The notes under the pieces were generated by a model, which made no database searches, was not told the DNA's origin, and saw only the letters and a list, made by a program, of their open reading frames with translations. A stretch of 37,323 nt of DNA from an uncultured Bacilli bacterium (GTDB lineage Bacteria > Bacillota_I > Bacilli_A > RF39 > UBA660), in NCBI GenBank assembly GCA_947589735.1, contig CANQCR010000003.1, positions 1-37,323 of the forward strand, written 5' to 3'. Shown one piece after another: positions 17,888 to 27,440 of the stretch. Positions within the stretch are counted from its first letter, which is position 1; every line of letters begins with the position of its first letter. The translations under genes were made by a program, and so were the position numbers.

Positions 17888-18700
17888 TTAACTCTTAAAA
17901 TGACTACGTCTTAGACGTGGAATAAAGTTTTCCGCAAAACGATAATCATCACGATTTTTAATATATAAGTAACCAATGATTGAAAAAACACTTGCACCTA
18001 TAAAGTTAACTAACAAGTCTTTCATCGTATCTCTTAAACCGATATCCAAATATCCGCCATCGATTTTAACATCTTTTGTCTTGGTAACGACCACCGTATA
18101 CTCAATATCTTTTACTTCAATCGGAATGTTTTCACCAGTTTCGTTTAATTTAACGGAATTAAAACTTTGAATAATCCGGTCTTTTTGCATATCCTTAGCT
18201 AAAAGCATATCGGCGCCATATTCAAAAAACTCCCATAATACCCCAATTGTCATAGAAAAACAAAACGATACTAAAACGACAAAGGCTGGTGTTAATTTGA
18301 TATGAAACCGTTCATTCTGATTTAAAATATCGATTAATGAAAAACCAATCGCACCACACAAAAATCCATTAATAGTATGAAGCATCGTATCCCATTCAGC
18401 AAACAATCCATAAAAGTTTTGAACTTCACCTAATATTTCCGCACTAAAGATAAACAAATAGACAATGGTCTCTAATAGATTAGGTAGTTCAATTTTTAAC
18501 TTTTGATTAACAAAAGCTGGAATTAGGAAAAGAACGAGGGTTAAAATACATAAGAATGCATTTCCATAATTACCTTTAATAAACTGCATAACCATTGAAA
18601 TAATAACAAGTAATCTAAGTAAGACATAGACGGTCAATTTTGTTTTACTTGTTTCTTTAATAGCTTTTTTTATCTTTCGCTTAACCTGTTTTTTCTTCAT
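17888..18700 (-). CDS. YjdF/DUF2238-like membrane protein
   Basis: This 270-residue protein has a very basic N-terminus and about six membrane helices. The segment WDTMLHTINGFLCGAIGF and the later GVLWEFFEYGAD are reminiscent of the YjdF/DUF2238 family (conserved D..LH..NG and WE..E motifs). An extramembrane loop of about 60 residues sits between the last helices. Function is unknown in the family. It lies 55 bases upstream of the NlpC/P60-like gene, same strand, so it could share the WXG100-like transcript. Confidence 0.7.
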   Translation of the reverse strand: MKKKQVKRKIKKAIKETSKTKLTVYVLLRLLVIISMVMQFIKGNYGNAFLCILTLVLFLIPAFVNQKLKIELPNLLETIVYLFIFSAEILGEVQNFYGLFAEWDTMLHTINGFLCGAIGFSLIDILNQNERFHIKLTPAFVVLVSFCFSMTIGVLWEFFEYGADMLLAKDMQKDRIIQSFNSVKLNETGENIPIEVKDIEYTVVVTKTKDVKIDGGYLDIGLRDTMKDLLVNFIGASVFSIIGYLYIKNRDDYRFAENFIPRLRRSHFKS

Positions 18701-18772
18701 ACTTACTCCTAACTATTAAGTATTATACCATAAATAATTTAAAGTTTAAAAAAGTTAGCAGAATAAACTAAA

Positions 18773-18801
18773 TAGACATTTTTATCAAGATATAGTAAAA
18801 T
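18773..18801 (+). promoter_or_regulatory. Promoter of the CYTH-like gene
   Basis: TAGACA (18773-18778) and TAAAAT (18796-18801) are separated by 17 bases, each one mismatch from consensus. Confidence 0.5.
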
Positions 18802-18834
18802 GATTAGTATAATGATACTAAGAAAGGTGATTAG

Positions 18835-19365
18835 ATGGTTGTTGAAGTAGGATTAAAATTAGATAAAGCGCTTATATATTATCATGATATGTTAGTAAAA
18901 CATGGACTTAAGCCTTATTTTGCGTGTGTTACACATGACATTTATTATACGGATAAAGACTTAAATGGTAAATCTGAAAAAGAGATGAAAGATAGCTGTA
19001 TAAGATTAAGATTTTGTGATGGCATAAATAAAGATAGTATGGATAATGAAGGACTTAAAAAGGAAGAAGACGAGCTTATCAAGAAAGGTTATAAAAAAGT
19101 TTTTGATACCATTAAGTTTGATTTTCAATATGATCACGAGACAATGAAAAGTAAAGTACAACTTCAGGATATTAAAGATGTTGGACTATTAGTCTATTAT
19201 GATAACCCTGATTATTATGATTTGCCTTTAGATGAGCAAAGAAAAAAATTAATTGATGAATTAAATAGTTATGGTTTTAACTTTACTTATGATACACTAG
19301 GTGTCGATAAATTAAGAACACTTTATTATCAAAAAGAAATGTATAGTGAAAATCAAAATGCATAA
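18835..19365 (+). CDS. CYTH-like domain protein
   Basis: This 176-residue soluble protein is tentatively CYTH-like (triphosphate tunnel enzyme fold). The pattern CIRLRFCDG followed by DTIKFDFQYD and then VQLQDIKDVGLLVYYDNPDYY recalls strands carrying basic and acidic residues plus the 'lG.fvEie' segment of class IV adenylyl cyclases and thiamine-triphosphatase-like proteins. The first ExExK motif is not obvious, so the assignment is weak. AGAAAGGTG precedes the ATG. It is monocistronic on the plus strand with its own promoter and terminator. Confidence 0.55.
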   Translation: MVVEVGLKLDKALIYYHDMLVKHGLKPYFACVTHDIYYTDKDLNGKSEKEMKDSCIRLRFCDGINKDSMDNEGLKKEEDELIKKGYKKVFDTIKFDFQYDHETMKSKVQLQDIKDVGLLVYYDNPDYYDLPLDEQRKKLIDELNSYGFNFTYDTLGVDKLRTLYYQKEMYSENQNA

Positions 19366-19391
19366 AAAAAGGTTGATATCCAACCTTTTTT
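19364..19391. terminator. Bidirectional terminator, CYTH-like gene / DUF362 gene
   Basis: GGTTG and CAACC pair around ATATC, extended by an A run on the left and a T run on the right, between two convergent stop codons. Confidence 0.85.
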
Positions 19392-20262
19392 AAATTTCAA
19401 TTAATTCGTATTCTCTAGAGCCAATTCCTAATTCACTAGCTGCTTCAATTGTATGAACACCATGGCGAGAATTAATTCTTTCAAGTAAATGATCACGACC
19501 AGGATCATCAGAATTAGTGACTAAGTCAATACAAGCTTGATCAATCGCAACGGGATCTAGACTAGCTAAGATACCGATATCTTGCATACAAGGATCTTCA
19601 GCAACATTGCAGCAATCACAATCGACACTCATATTAGCCATAACATTAATATAAGCAATGTTATCTTTAAAATGATTAACAACACTAGATGCAGCATCAG
19701 CCATTGCTTCTAAGAAAGAATCTTGATCTTGATTAAACATATCTTCATAAGATCCTTCATGACCACAGCAGTGAATAACTCTTTTTCCATGACCTGATGC
19801 GACACCAATAGAAAGTTGCTTTAAAGCGCCTCCATATCCTCCCATCGGATGTCCTTTAAAATGTGATAGAACAAGCATTGAATCATAATTTTCAATATTC
19901 TTGCCCACATAGTTTTTCTTTAAAACTTTACCATTAGGAATATCAAAAGCTATTTCTTCTTCGCCATCCATAATATCAACATTAAAATATTTAGACCATT
20001 CATGATCCGCCATCAACTTTAAATGTTTTTCAGTTGTATCTCTTGCGCCATCATAAGCTGTATTGCATTCAACAATTGTACCATTTACATATTCAACCAT
20101 TGGTTTCATAAACTCAGGGCGAAGATAATTTTGATTTCCCTCTTCACCAGAATGAACTTTAACAGCTACTTTACCTTTTAATTCTCTACCTAAAGCTTGA
20201 TACATCTTAACGACACTTTCAGGGCTTAAATCCCTCGTAAAATAAACTTTAGCTTTTTCCAT
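19390..20262 (-). CDS. DUF362 domain protein
   Basis: This 290-residue protein matches the DUF362 family widespread in anaerobic Bacillota. Recognisable blocks are VAVKVHSGEEGN, SHFKGHPMGGYGGALKQLSIG, GHEGS and MANMSVDCDCCNV followed by DPVAIDQACIDL. Family members often carry iron-sulfur ligands; here a cysteine-rich DCDCC near residue 210 is the candidate. No ferredoxin domain is fused. The reaction is not established. It starts 9 bases after eno and is probably co-transcribed with it. Confidence 0.88.
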   Translation of the reverse strand: MEKAKVYFTRDLSPESVVKMYQALGRELKGKVAVKVHSGEEGNQNYLRPEFMKPMVEYVNGTIVECNTAYDGARDTTEKHLKLMADHEWSKYFNVDIMDGEEEIAFDIPNGKVLKKNYVGKNIENYDSMLVLSHFKGHPMGGYGGALKQLSIGVASGHGKRVIHCCGHEGSYEDMFNQDQDSFLEAMADAASSVVNHFKDNIAYINVMANMSVDCDCCNVAEDPCMQDIGILASLDPVAIDQACIDLVTNSDDPGRDHLLERINSRHGVHTIEAASELGIGSREYELIEI

Positions 20263-20271
20263 TTTTCCTCC

Positions 20272-21510
<1,239 letters not shown>

Positions 21511-21583
21511 CTATTATGGACCTAATTATATTATATCAAGTTTTAAACTTCTTTCCTATACCTTTTAAACTTTTTTTCAAAAG

Positions 21584-21602
21584 AAAAACCCGCTTATGCG
21601 GG
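21584..21602 (-). terminator. Terminator of the anchored 147-aa gene
   Basis: On the minus strand CCCGC and GCGGG pair around a four-base loop that contains the stop codon, followed by TTTTTC. It separates this gene from eno downstream. Confidence 0.85.
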
Positions 21603-22037
21603 ATCGTTTATTTTAACAATTTGCCATTTACCTTTAACACGTCTTATTTTAGCTCGAACAGGAATATCTACAGAGCCATAAATAATACCACCATCTTTAT
21701 AACACATCTTAGTATAAGTAAACCAAACATAGCCACTAAAGAAGCTATGAAGTTTAATACGTTCATTTACACTAACTAAAATATTATTGTGAACATCAGC
21801 ATATTCGCTTGTTGATAAGACTTTTTTATCACTAACATACTTACTACTACACTCGCCATATTCTTGAATTAACGGAGTATTTTCTAACTTTTCATAATAT
21901 TCTGGATTTTCTTTTAAGGCTTCAGTAAACTCTTTTTTTATTTTACTAGTATTACCAAAAATAGAGTTTAAAACAACATCCAGAATTAATAATAAAACAA
22001 TGATTAAAACATATATCTTAATTCTTTTCTTTTTCAT
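21594..22037 (-). CDS. N-terminally anchored extracytoplasmic protein
   Basis: This 147-residue protein has a basic start (MKKKRIKIYV) and one hydrophobic helix (about residues 8-26), either an uncleaved signal anchor or a signal peptide. The remaining 115 residues are predicted outside the membrane, ending with a beta-rich stretch (RAKIRRVKGKWQIVKIND) typical of small DUF4878/NTF2-like lumazine-binding folds. That comparison is only suggestive. Function unknown. Confidence 0.65.
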   Translation of the reverse strand: MKKKRIKIYVLIIVLLLILDVVLNSIFGNTSKIKKEFTEALKENPEYYEKLENTPLIQEYGECSSKYVSDKKVLSTSEYADVHNNILVSVNERIKLHSFFSGYVWFTYTKMCYKDGGIIYGSVDIPVRAKIRRVKGKWQIVKINDPA

Positions 22038-22101
22038 ATAACTATCATCCTATCAATAATTATAGCATTCAACTTAGGGGTTGTAAATATATAGTTATCT
22101 T

Positions 22102-22163
22102 AATAGTTTTTTGATATATTCATAAGTACCTACTTAATAATTAGACTACTCCCCATAGCTTAA
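22102..22163 (-). repeat. Decayed second copy of the ftsW 3' end
   Basis: The stretch 22107-22129 is identical over 23 bases to 27448-27470 at the 3' end of ftsW, and similarity continues with indels to 22163 (matching about 27516), including the codons for SYGGSS. The stop codon position is also kept: the remnant would end NISKNY where ftsW ends NISKNC. The frame is broken by stops and small deletions. It marks the left edge of the 22-27 kb accessory island. Confidence 0.85.
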
Positions 22164-22210
22164 GAAATACAAATATAGTCAAATCTTATTTATAATCACT
22201 AGCCCATATT

Positions 22211-22315
22211 TCATAAAAAATCTTTTACAACTTTATCTTCTAATTTGTTAATCAAGAAAGTTTTACTACCTCTTTTAATTAAATTACAAGGTTCATCATA
22301 TAAATGTATGTGCAT
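22211..22315 (-). pseudogene. ASCH-like N-terminal fragment (34 aa)
   Basis: This short frame has a good ribosome site (AAGGAG, 6 bases before ATG) and starts MHIHLYDEPCNLIKRGSKT. It resembles the beginning of ASCH-domain proteins (pattern LxxEPFxLIKxGxKTIE). It stops after 34 residues, far short of the roughly 110-residue domain, and the sequence beyond shows no continuation. Probably a truncated remnant. A short functional peptide cannot be excluded. Confidence 0.5.
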
Positions 22316-22336
22316 ATAAATCTCCTTAATATTACT

Positions 22337-22564
22337 CTAATAGTTCTTAGTTCTTTCTTTTACACCCTCACCAAAACAATCTTGATATAAATTTGTTTCT
22401 TCAATTGGTATATTGTTTTTAAGAGCCTCAGCTATTATCTCTGTCTTTAACTTATAATTATGACTAGAGTACCAGTCAATAGGAAATACATCCTTCTTCT
22501 CATTATATTTTTCTTTATAACGTAATTCTGCAATAGTATATAAATTATAATCTAATTCATCCAT
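22337..22564 (-). CDS. Small protein of unknown function (75 aa)
   Basis: This 75-residue soluble protein, rich in Tyr, Glu and Lys, starts 9 bases after the 1071-aa gene with a strong GGAGG site, so it is probably its operon partner. I recognise no motif. The YSSHNYKLKTEIIAEALKNNIPIEETNLY segment predicts helices. An accessory or immunity-type role beside the large protein is possible but has no direct support. Confidence 0.65.
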   Translation of the reverse strand: MDELDYNLYTIAELRYKEKYNEKKDVFPIDWYSSHNYKLKTEIIAEALKNNIPIEETNLYQDCFGEGVKERTKNY

Positions 22565-22573
22565 AATATCCTC

Positions 22574-25500
22574 CTATAAATTAACTTTTTTACTATCTTC
22601 ATAAGTAGGTAGCTTAAGTATCTTACTCCTATAAAAATCATCTAATAAATCAACTAATTCATCACCAACAATAGCTCTTAAAATTTGAAGAGCTTCTTCA
22701 CTTTTTTTCGATTTAATTATCAATGAATAATCAGCTACCATTTCAGTAAAAACGTATGTTTTACCATAAGCATAATATCTAATTCCATGTCCAATTCCTG
22801 GTAAAATAAGTTCTTCGCCATTTTTTAATAATCTACTATGAAGTTTACCACCTGTAATCGCATCAATAATATCACTAATAGCTGATAAGGCATCGTAATC
22901 ATATTGTAATATTAAATAAGCTAATTCACCCTTTTCAATTTCTTTTTTTTGCTTAATATATTCTTCAATAGTAACCGACTTAGATAAAATTATATCGATG
23001 GTTTCATCTGTATAACCTTTATCATGATAAATTCGTTTAATAGCTGTTTTTTTGGCATCTAGTAAAGCTCTTAATTCCTCACGGCTACTATCAATTCTAC
23101 TAGGTGTTATATGTTTAGAAACAATAATGTCAGCTTCTTTCATTGCCTCACTATAAAGCGCTTTCAAACGCTTCATAAACTGATCAATTCTCGCAATAAA
23201 TTGGGGATTACTTTGCACCCTTTTTATTATTTCATCAAGATTATCAGGTATATCATAACTAGTTAAGTAGTAATGCAAAGCATGCCCTGTTTCATGATTA
23301 AGTAAACTAATTATTGCATGTCCAGCAAAAATGCCTTTTTCTTCATAGAAAAAACCATTACCACCCTCTAAGTAGACATATTTAAAATAAGGATTTTTCT
23401 TTTTGATTTCAATTAAAGCTTTGACTTCTTCTATAAACATAGGATTAATGCTAGTTATATAACGATAAGAAGTAATAAGGGCTTCAATCAGAGTTGGATC
23501 ACTTTTACCATCTTGCATAAAAATAGCTCTTAACTCTTCTAATAAATCTTCAATAGGAGAAACAAATCCCTCAGCAAATTCTTCATTTTTTAGTTGAATA
23601 TAAACCATATCACAATCGAATTTATCAAATTTCTTATCTTTATTAAATTTCTCAATTTTCTTACCAACTAACATTGTTGAGTCGGAAACACCTAATTTTT
23701 TTAATTCAGCAGAAACCTCTGGGTGTCCTAATATTCTAGAACTTAAAATTTTCTGTAAAGTGATATCCCAATTAAAAGTTAATAAATAATATAATAAACT
23801 ATGATCTTTAGCATCTTTAGATACTAACAATGATGGATTTAAGGCTTCCGCATATCCTAAAATATCATTTTGAGCTAACTGAATATAACATTTAGCTATT
23901 GTTTTATGATCATAAGTTAAAAATCTTTTCTTTTCTAGTTTAAGATCCATACCTTTCTTAATATATGAAATAATATATTGTAAATAGTTAGATGGATATG
24001 ATGGGTAGTCCACCAATAGTTTTAAATCAGCACGAATCATTAAATCAGGTCGTTTATATTTATATAATAACTCTAGTGTTTTAGTGCGCTTAAATTCAAA
24101 CCTTGGATATATAGGTTGATTATTCTTTAAAAGGTATTCAAAATAGGTCGTAAATTTATACCTTTTCCAAAGAAGGTCTTCACTACCAAACATGATAAAT
24201 TGCTTATAACCCTTATTAAATAATTGAAGAATTTTTTTATCATCTAAATATATACGTCTTCTTTCTATACTCTTTAATATAAAATCGAAAAATTTAGGAT
24301 TAGCCAAATATTTTTCTACAGCAAAATATCCATTATTATTAACAAATAGTGCTTCTAATATATTAGAACTAATAATATTATAACAATCATATTTTAAAAC
24401 ATATTCTATGATACGTATATCATATCCACTAGAACAAGCGATACAATTATAGTAACCCTCTTTGATTAATAAATCTATCAACTTTTGATTATTACCAATA
24501 TCTTCGTATAACAAATCTTTTTTTATGTAATTAATAGCATAATGATTTTTTATCATAATCAAAACGGCTTGAAGATTTTGTAGCAAAGCTGTTTTAACAT
24601 TAGATATATCAATACCATGATTTATCATATACTCTAATATTATTACACCATTTTCCATGGGTTCAATTAAATCCTCTATACAATAAACTTTTGGTAAAGG
24701 TTTTCCATTGCTTATAGCTTTAAAAATATCTTCTTTTGTGGGTACATAACTTAGAAAATCAGCTATGTCAAAGTTCTCCCTTGATATAGTTCTTAAGTCG
24801 GATACGAATTTGAAGGCAGCATCATTTACCGATTGATTATTCGCAAAATATTTAAGTGTTAAATCTCTATTTATTTCTAGCATATAAGAGAAAACAGGTT
24901 TTTCTATAGAAACATTCTTGGAATCTTGAGTAATTGGAAATAGATTAATATTGCTAGGTAGTTTCAAGCCGTTTTCTATAAAATTCAAATATATTATCGC
25001 TAAACTACGATTATCACTAGCTCTAATAAAATCAACACTAATATTTTCTTCTTTAATTTTTTTAATTATACCTTTTAGATAACTATTTTCTAAACTAGGA
25101 TAATTAACTAAAATATCATTTCTTACAAACGCTAACATCTCTTTATATAAACCATTTTGATATAAAATATCCGTTATTTGAAGATTATTTACTTCAACCT
25201 TAGGATTTCGTAATTTTACTCCCCTATTAATTAAGTCTTGAAGCAAAGTAATACCATTAGGCATTGTCTTTGTTAAAAATTCTGGTTTAGCATATAACAT
25301 TAAATCAAGACGTCCTATATCACTAAGACATTTATATAAAGTATCAAAATCGTTTATTTTTCCAATAATCCCTTTAAATAAACCAGGAGCATTAAATTTA
25401 TTTAATAATTTAGCAAATAAATAACCACTTATAGTTTTTTCAAATAAGCGATTGTACATATCTAGATGAGGAAAATTTGCCTTACATTTAAATGATTGGC

Positions 25501-25789
25501 GAAGCATTATTTCAATAATAGTTTCACCAGGTCCTTGAAATAATAAATCAATATTATCATATCTTTTTAAAAAATAACCATTTAAAGCTGCTCTTTTTAA
25601 TAATTTATAATTATTACTAACATCATGACATAGCTCTTCTTTATCAATAATAATCCCTTTATTCATTATATAATCAAAGTAATCTTTACCATTCTCATCT
25701 TTTAAAAATAAGTCATTAATTGTTACATAATCAGAACCGCTAATACATTCTAATTTTTTTAAAGAATTTATTCGCGCAAAACTCTTCAT
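22574..25789 (-). CDS. Large repeat protein with C-terminal HEXXH (zincin-like) domain
   Basis: This 1071-residue protein has no signal peptide or membrane helix. The first 700 residues are made of short helical repeats of ankyrin-like flavour. Two long stretches (about residues 190-320 and 565-690) look homologous: each has an 'LLY...DLM..A...LL..YPS..NYL..II..IK' run followed by a 'T..H/N..IA..Y' segment and 'Y.L..N.DITL'. From about 750 a different domain contains HETGHALHYYL (H832, E833, H836) and, 180 residues on, TEMVADY (E1016, D1020), which would supply the third ligand of a gluzincin protease. Likely a metalloprotease with a protein-binding arm; the target is unknown. The ATG has AGGGTG upstream. 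Confidence 0.75.
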   Translation of the reverse strand: MKSFARINSLKKLECISGSDYVTINDLFLKDENGKDYFDYIMNKGIIIDKEELCHDVSNNYKLLKRAALNGYFLKRYDNIDLLFQGPGETIIEIMLRQSFKCKANFPHLDMYNRLFEKTISGYLFAKLLNKFNAPGLFKGIIGKINDFDTLYKCLSDIGRLDLMLYAKPEFLTKTMPNGITLLQDLINRGVKLRNPKVEVNNLQITDILYQNGLYKEMLAFVRNDILVNYPSLENSYLKGIIKKIKEENISVDFIRASDNRSLAIIYLNFIENGLKLPSNINLFPITQDSKNVSIEKPVFSYMLEINRDLTLKYFANNQSVNDAAFKFVSDLRTISRENFDIADFLSYVPTKEDIFKAISNGKPLPKVYCIEDLIEPMENGVIILEYMINHGIDISNVKTALLQNLQAVLIMIKNHYAINYIKKDLLYEDIGNNQKLIDLLIKEGYYNCIACSSGYDIRIIEYVLKYDCYNIISSNILEALFVNNNGYFAVEKYLANPKFFDFILKSIERRRIYLDDKKILQLFNKGYKQFIMFGSEDLLWKRYKFTTYFEYLLKNNQPIYPRFEFKRTKTLELLYKYKRPDLMIRADLKLLVDYPSYPSNYLQYIISYIKKGMDLKLEKKRFLTYDHKTIAKCYIQLAQNDILGYAEALNPSLLVSKDAKDHSLLYYLLTFNWDITLQKILSSRILGHPEVSAELKKLGVSDSTMLVGKKIEKFNKDKKFDKFDCDMVYIQLKNEEFAEGFVSPIEDLLEELRAIFMQDGKSDPTLIEALITSYRYITSINPMFIEEVKALIEIKKKNPYFKYVYLEGGNGFFYEEKGIFAGHAIISLLNHETGHALHYYLTSYDIPDNLDEIIKRVQSNPQFIARIDQFMKRLKALYSEAMKEADIIVSKHITPSRIDSSREELRALLDAKKTAIKRIYHDKGYTDETIDIILSKSVTIEEYIKQKKEIEKGELAYLILQYDYDALSAISDIIDAITGGKLHSRLLKNGEELILPGIGHGIRYYAYGKTYVFTEMVADYSLIIKSKKSEEALQILRAIVGDELVDLLDDFYRSKILKLPTYEDSKKVNL

Positions 25790-25825
25790 TAAATCGCACC
25801 CTATCTATTTTGATTATAGCATATT

Positions 25826-26134
25826 TTATTTATTAATAATAGTTATATCTATAATATCATCTAGGCAAATATGAGTGTTTTTTAATATTAACATTTTCTT
25901 TAATTTATCAACTTTTTGAACAATATCAATGGTTTCAATATATTCTAAATTATAATAATATTTAATTAAAATACTATCTCCTATTTTTATTTTTTGTAAT
26001 TTATAATCTAAAGATACTAAAAAGTCATCATCAAAGGCTTTTTTATTTTCAATATTTTTTTCTACTTGTCTTAAAGCTTCCTTAAAGCCTTTTAAAGCAT
26101 CAAAGGGTTGAAACTGCATAGCATTATTCGGCAT
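25826..26134 (-). CDS. YolD-like protein
   Basis: This 102-residue protein has the PFDALKGFKEAL segment near the N-terminus and ends with ICLDDIIDITI, both typical of the YolD family. YolD proteins are small companions of UmuC/UvrX-type polymerases in Bacillota, often on mobile elements. Its start overlaps the 3' end of the polymerase gene by 11 bases, confirming the pair. Confidence 0.82.
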   Translation of the reverse strand: MPNNAMQFQPFDALKGFKEALRQVEKNIENKKAFDDDFLVSLDYKLQKIKIGDSILIKYYYNLEYIETIDIVQKVDKLKKMLILKNTHICLDDIIDITIINK

Positions 26135-27380
26135 TATGTCCTCCTATTAATTTATTTCTTTCTAATTGTGTAGCACATTCTTGATAACTAGTTGCTCGTA
26201 AAATCGTATTTTTGCCAAACTTATCTTTAATGTCTAAAATCGTTTTTTCTAAGATATTGTCTATTTCTTCCTCTTCTAAAGAAGAAAACAGATTTAATTG
26301 CGTATATTTTTTTGGTTTAACATTTCCAAAACTAATACCTAATCTTCTAATAGGCACTTCTTCAGCTACTTGATAGTCATACTCATTTAAAATATAATTT
26401 AATATTTTATGAAAATTATTCGTTTCTTCTTTTAACTTAAAAGATATCCTTAAAGGTTTAATAACATCTTTAGAATATCCTATATAAAAGCCAATTAAAT
26501 TTGTAGCATAATTATTTCTTATTAATTCTAATACCATATTATCAACCATTTCGGTTAAAACAATACGAGCACTTTTATAATCATAATCTTTATATAATAT
26601 TTGACTATTAGATAAAGAATTATTTTTAGGCTTATAGGCTTTAATATCCGCCATTGTACACTCTTCTTTACCCCAAGCATGATCTATTAAGTATTTAGCA
26701 TTAATACCAAATTCTTTATAAAGTACTTCTTCTTTAGCATGCGCTACATCATACATATCTTTTAAATGTAATTTATGTAACCTAGCTTCTGTTCCATGAC
26801 TAATACGCCAAAAATCAGTAATAGGTAAATGATGCCACAAAGTCTCTTTATATTTATTTTCATCTAAATAACCAATATGACTCTTACTATGTTTAGCTGT
26901 TATATCTAAAGCTACTTTCGTAAGATATAAATTAGTACCTATGCCTACTGATGAAGTAATACCTGTTGTTTTTAGGATATCATCCATAATCATTTTAGCC
27001 ATCTCGATTGGATTCTTATTATATAATTTTAAATAATTAGTAATATCTAAAAACATTTCATCAATAGAATATGGATGAATATCATCTTTAGATATATATT
27101 TAAGATAAATAGAATAAATCCAGGCTGAATACTTAATATATAATTTCATTCTAGGTTTAGCTACAATAGGATGTACATTCTTAGGTATCTCCCATACCCG
27201 ACACCTATTCCTTATTCCCCTTTCCTTCATTTTAGGGCTAATAGCTAAACAAATAGCGCCTTTAGCGCGATCTGGATCAGCAACAACTAAATCCGTTTTA
27301 AAAGGATCTAATCCTCTTTCAACACATTCTACAGAGGCATAAAAAGTTTTTAAATCAATACATAAATAGATATGACTCAT
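26124..27380 (-). CDS. Y-family DNA polymerase (UmuC/UvrX type)
   Basis: This 418-residue translesion polymerase starts with CIDLKTFYASVECVERGLDP (first metal-binding Asp) and has YSIDEMFLDIT with the other two acidic ligands near residue 105, then the SSVGIGTNLYLTKVALD palm/thumb block. The C-terminal little-finger domain includes RRLGISFGNV. A QLNLFSS segment near residue 360 is a good beta-clamp binding motif. Typical of the UvrX group paired with YolD, SOS-induced error-prone synthesis in relatives. No LexA box was identified upstream. Confidence 0.93.
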   Translation of the reverse strand: MSHIYLCIDLKTFYASVECVERGLDPFKTDLVVADPDRAKGAICLAISPKMKERGIRNRCRVWEIPKNVHPIVAKPRMKLYIKYSAWIYSIYLKYISKDDIHPYSIDEMFLDITNYLKLYNKNPIEMAKMIMDDILKTTGITSSVGIGTNLYLTKVALDITAKHSKSHIGYLDENKYKETLWHHLPITDFWRISHGTEARLHKLHLKDMYDVAHAKEEVLYKEFGINAKYLIDHAWGKEECTMADIKAYKPKNNSLSNSQILYKDYDYKSARIVLTEMVDNMVLELIRNNYATNLIGFYIGYSKDVIKPLRISFKLKEETNNFHKILNYILNEYDYQVAEEVPIRRLGISFGNVKPKKYTQLNLFSSLEEEEIDNILEKTILDIKDKFGKNTILRATSYQECATQLERNKLIGGHNAE

Positions 27381-27440
27381 TATCCCCCTCTTTTCTACAT
27401 TCTTATTATAGCAAACATTTGTTCATGTATCAATCTCTTT

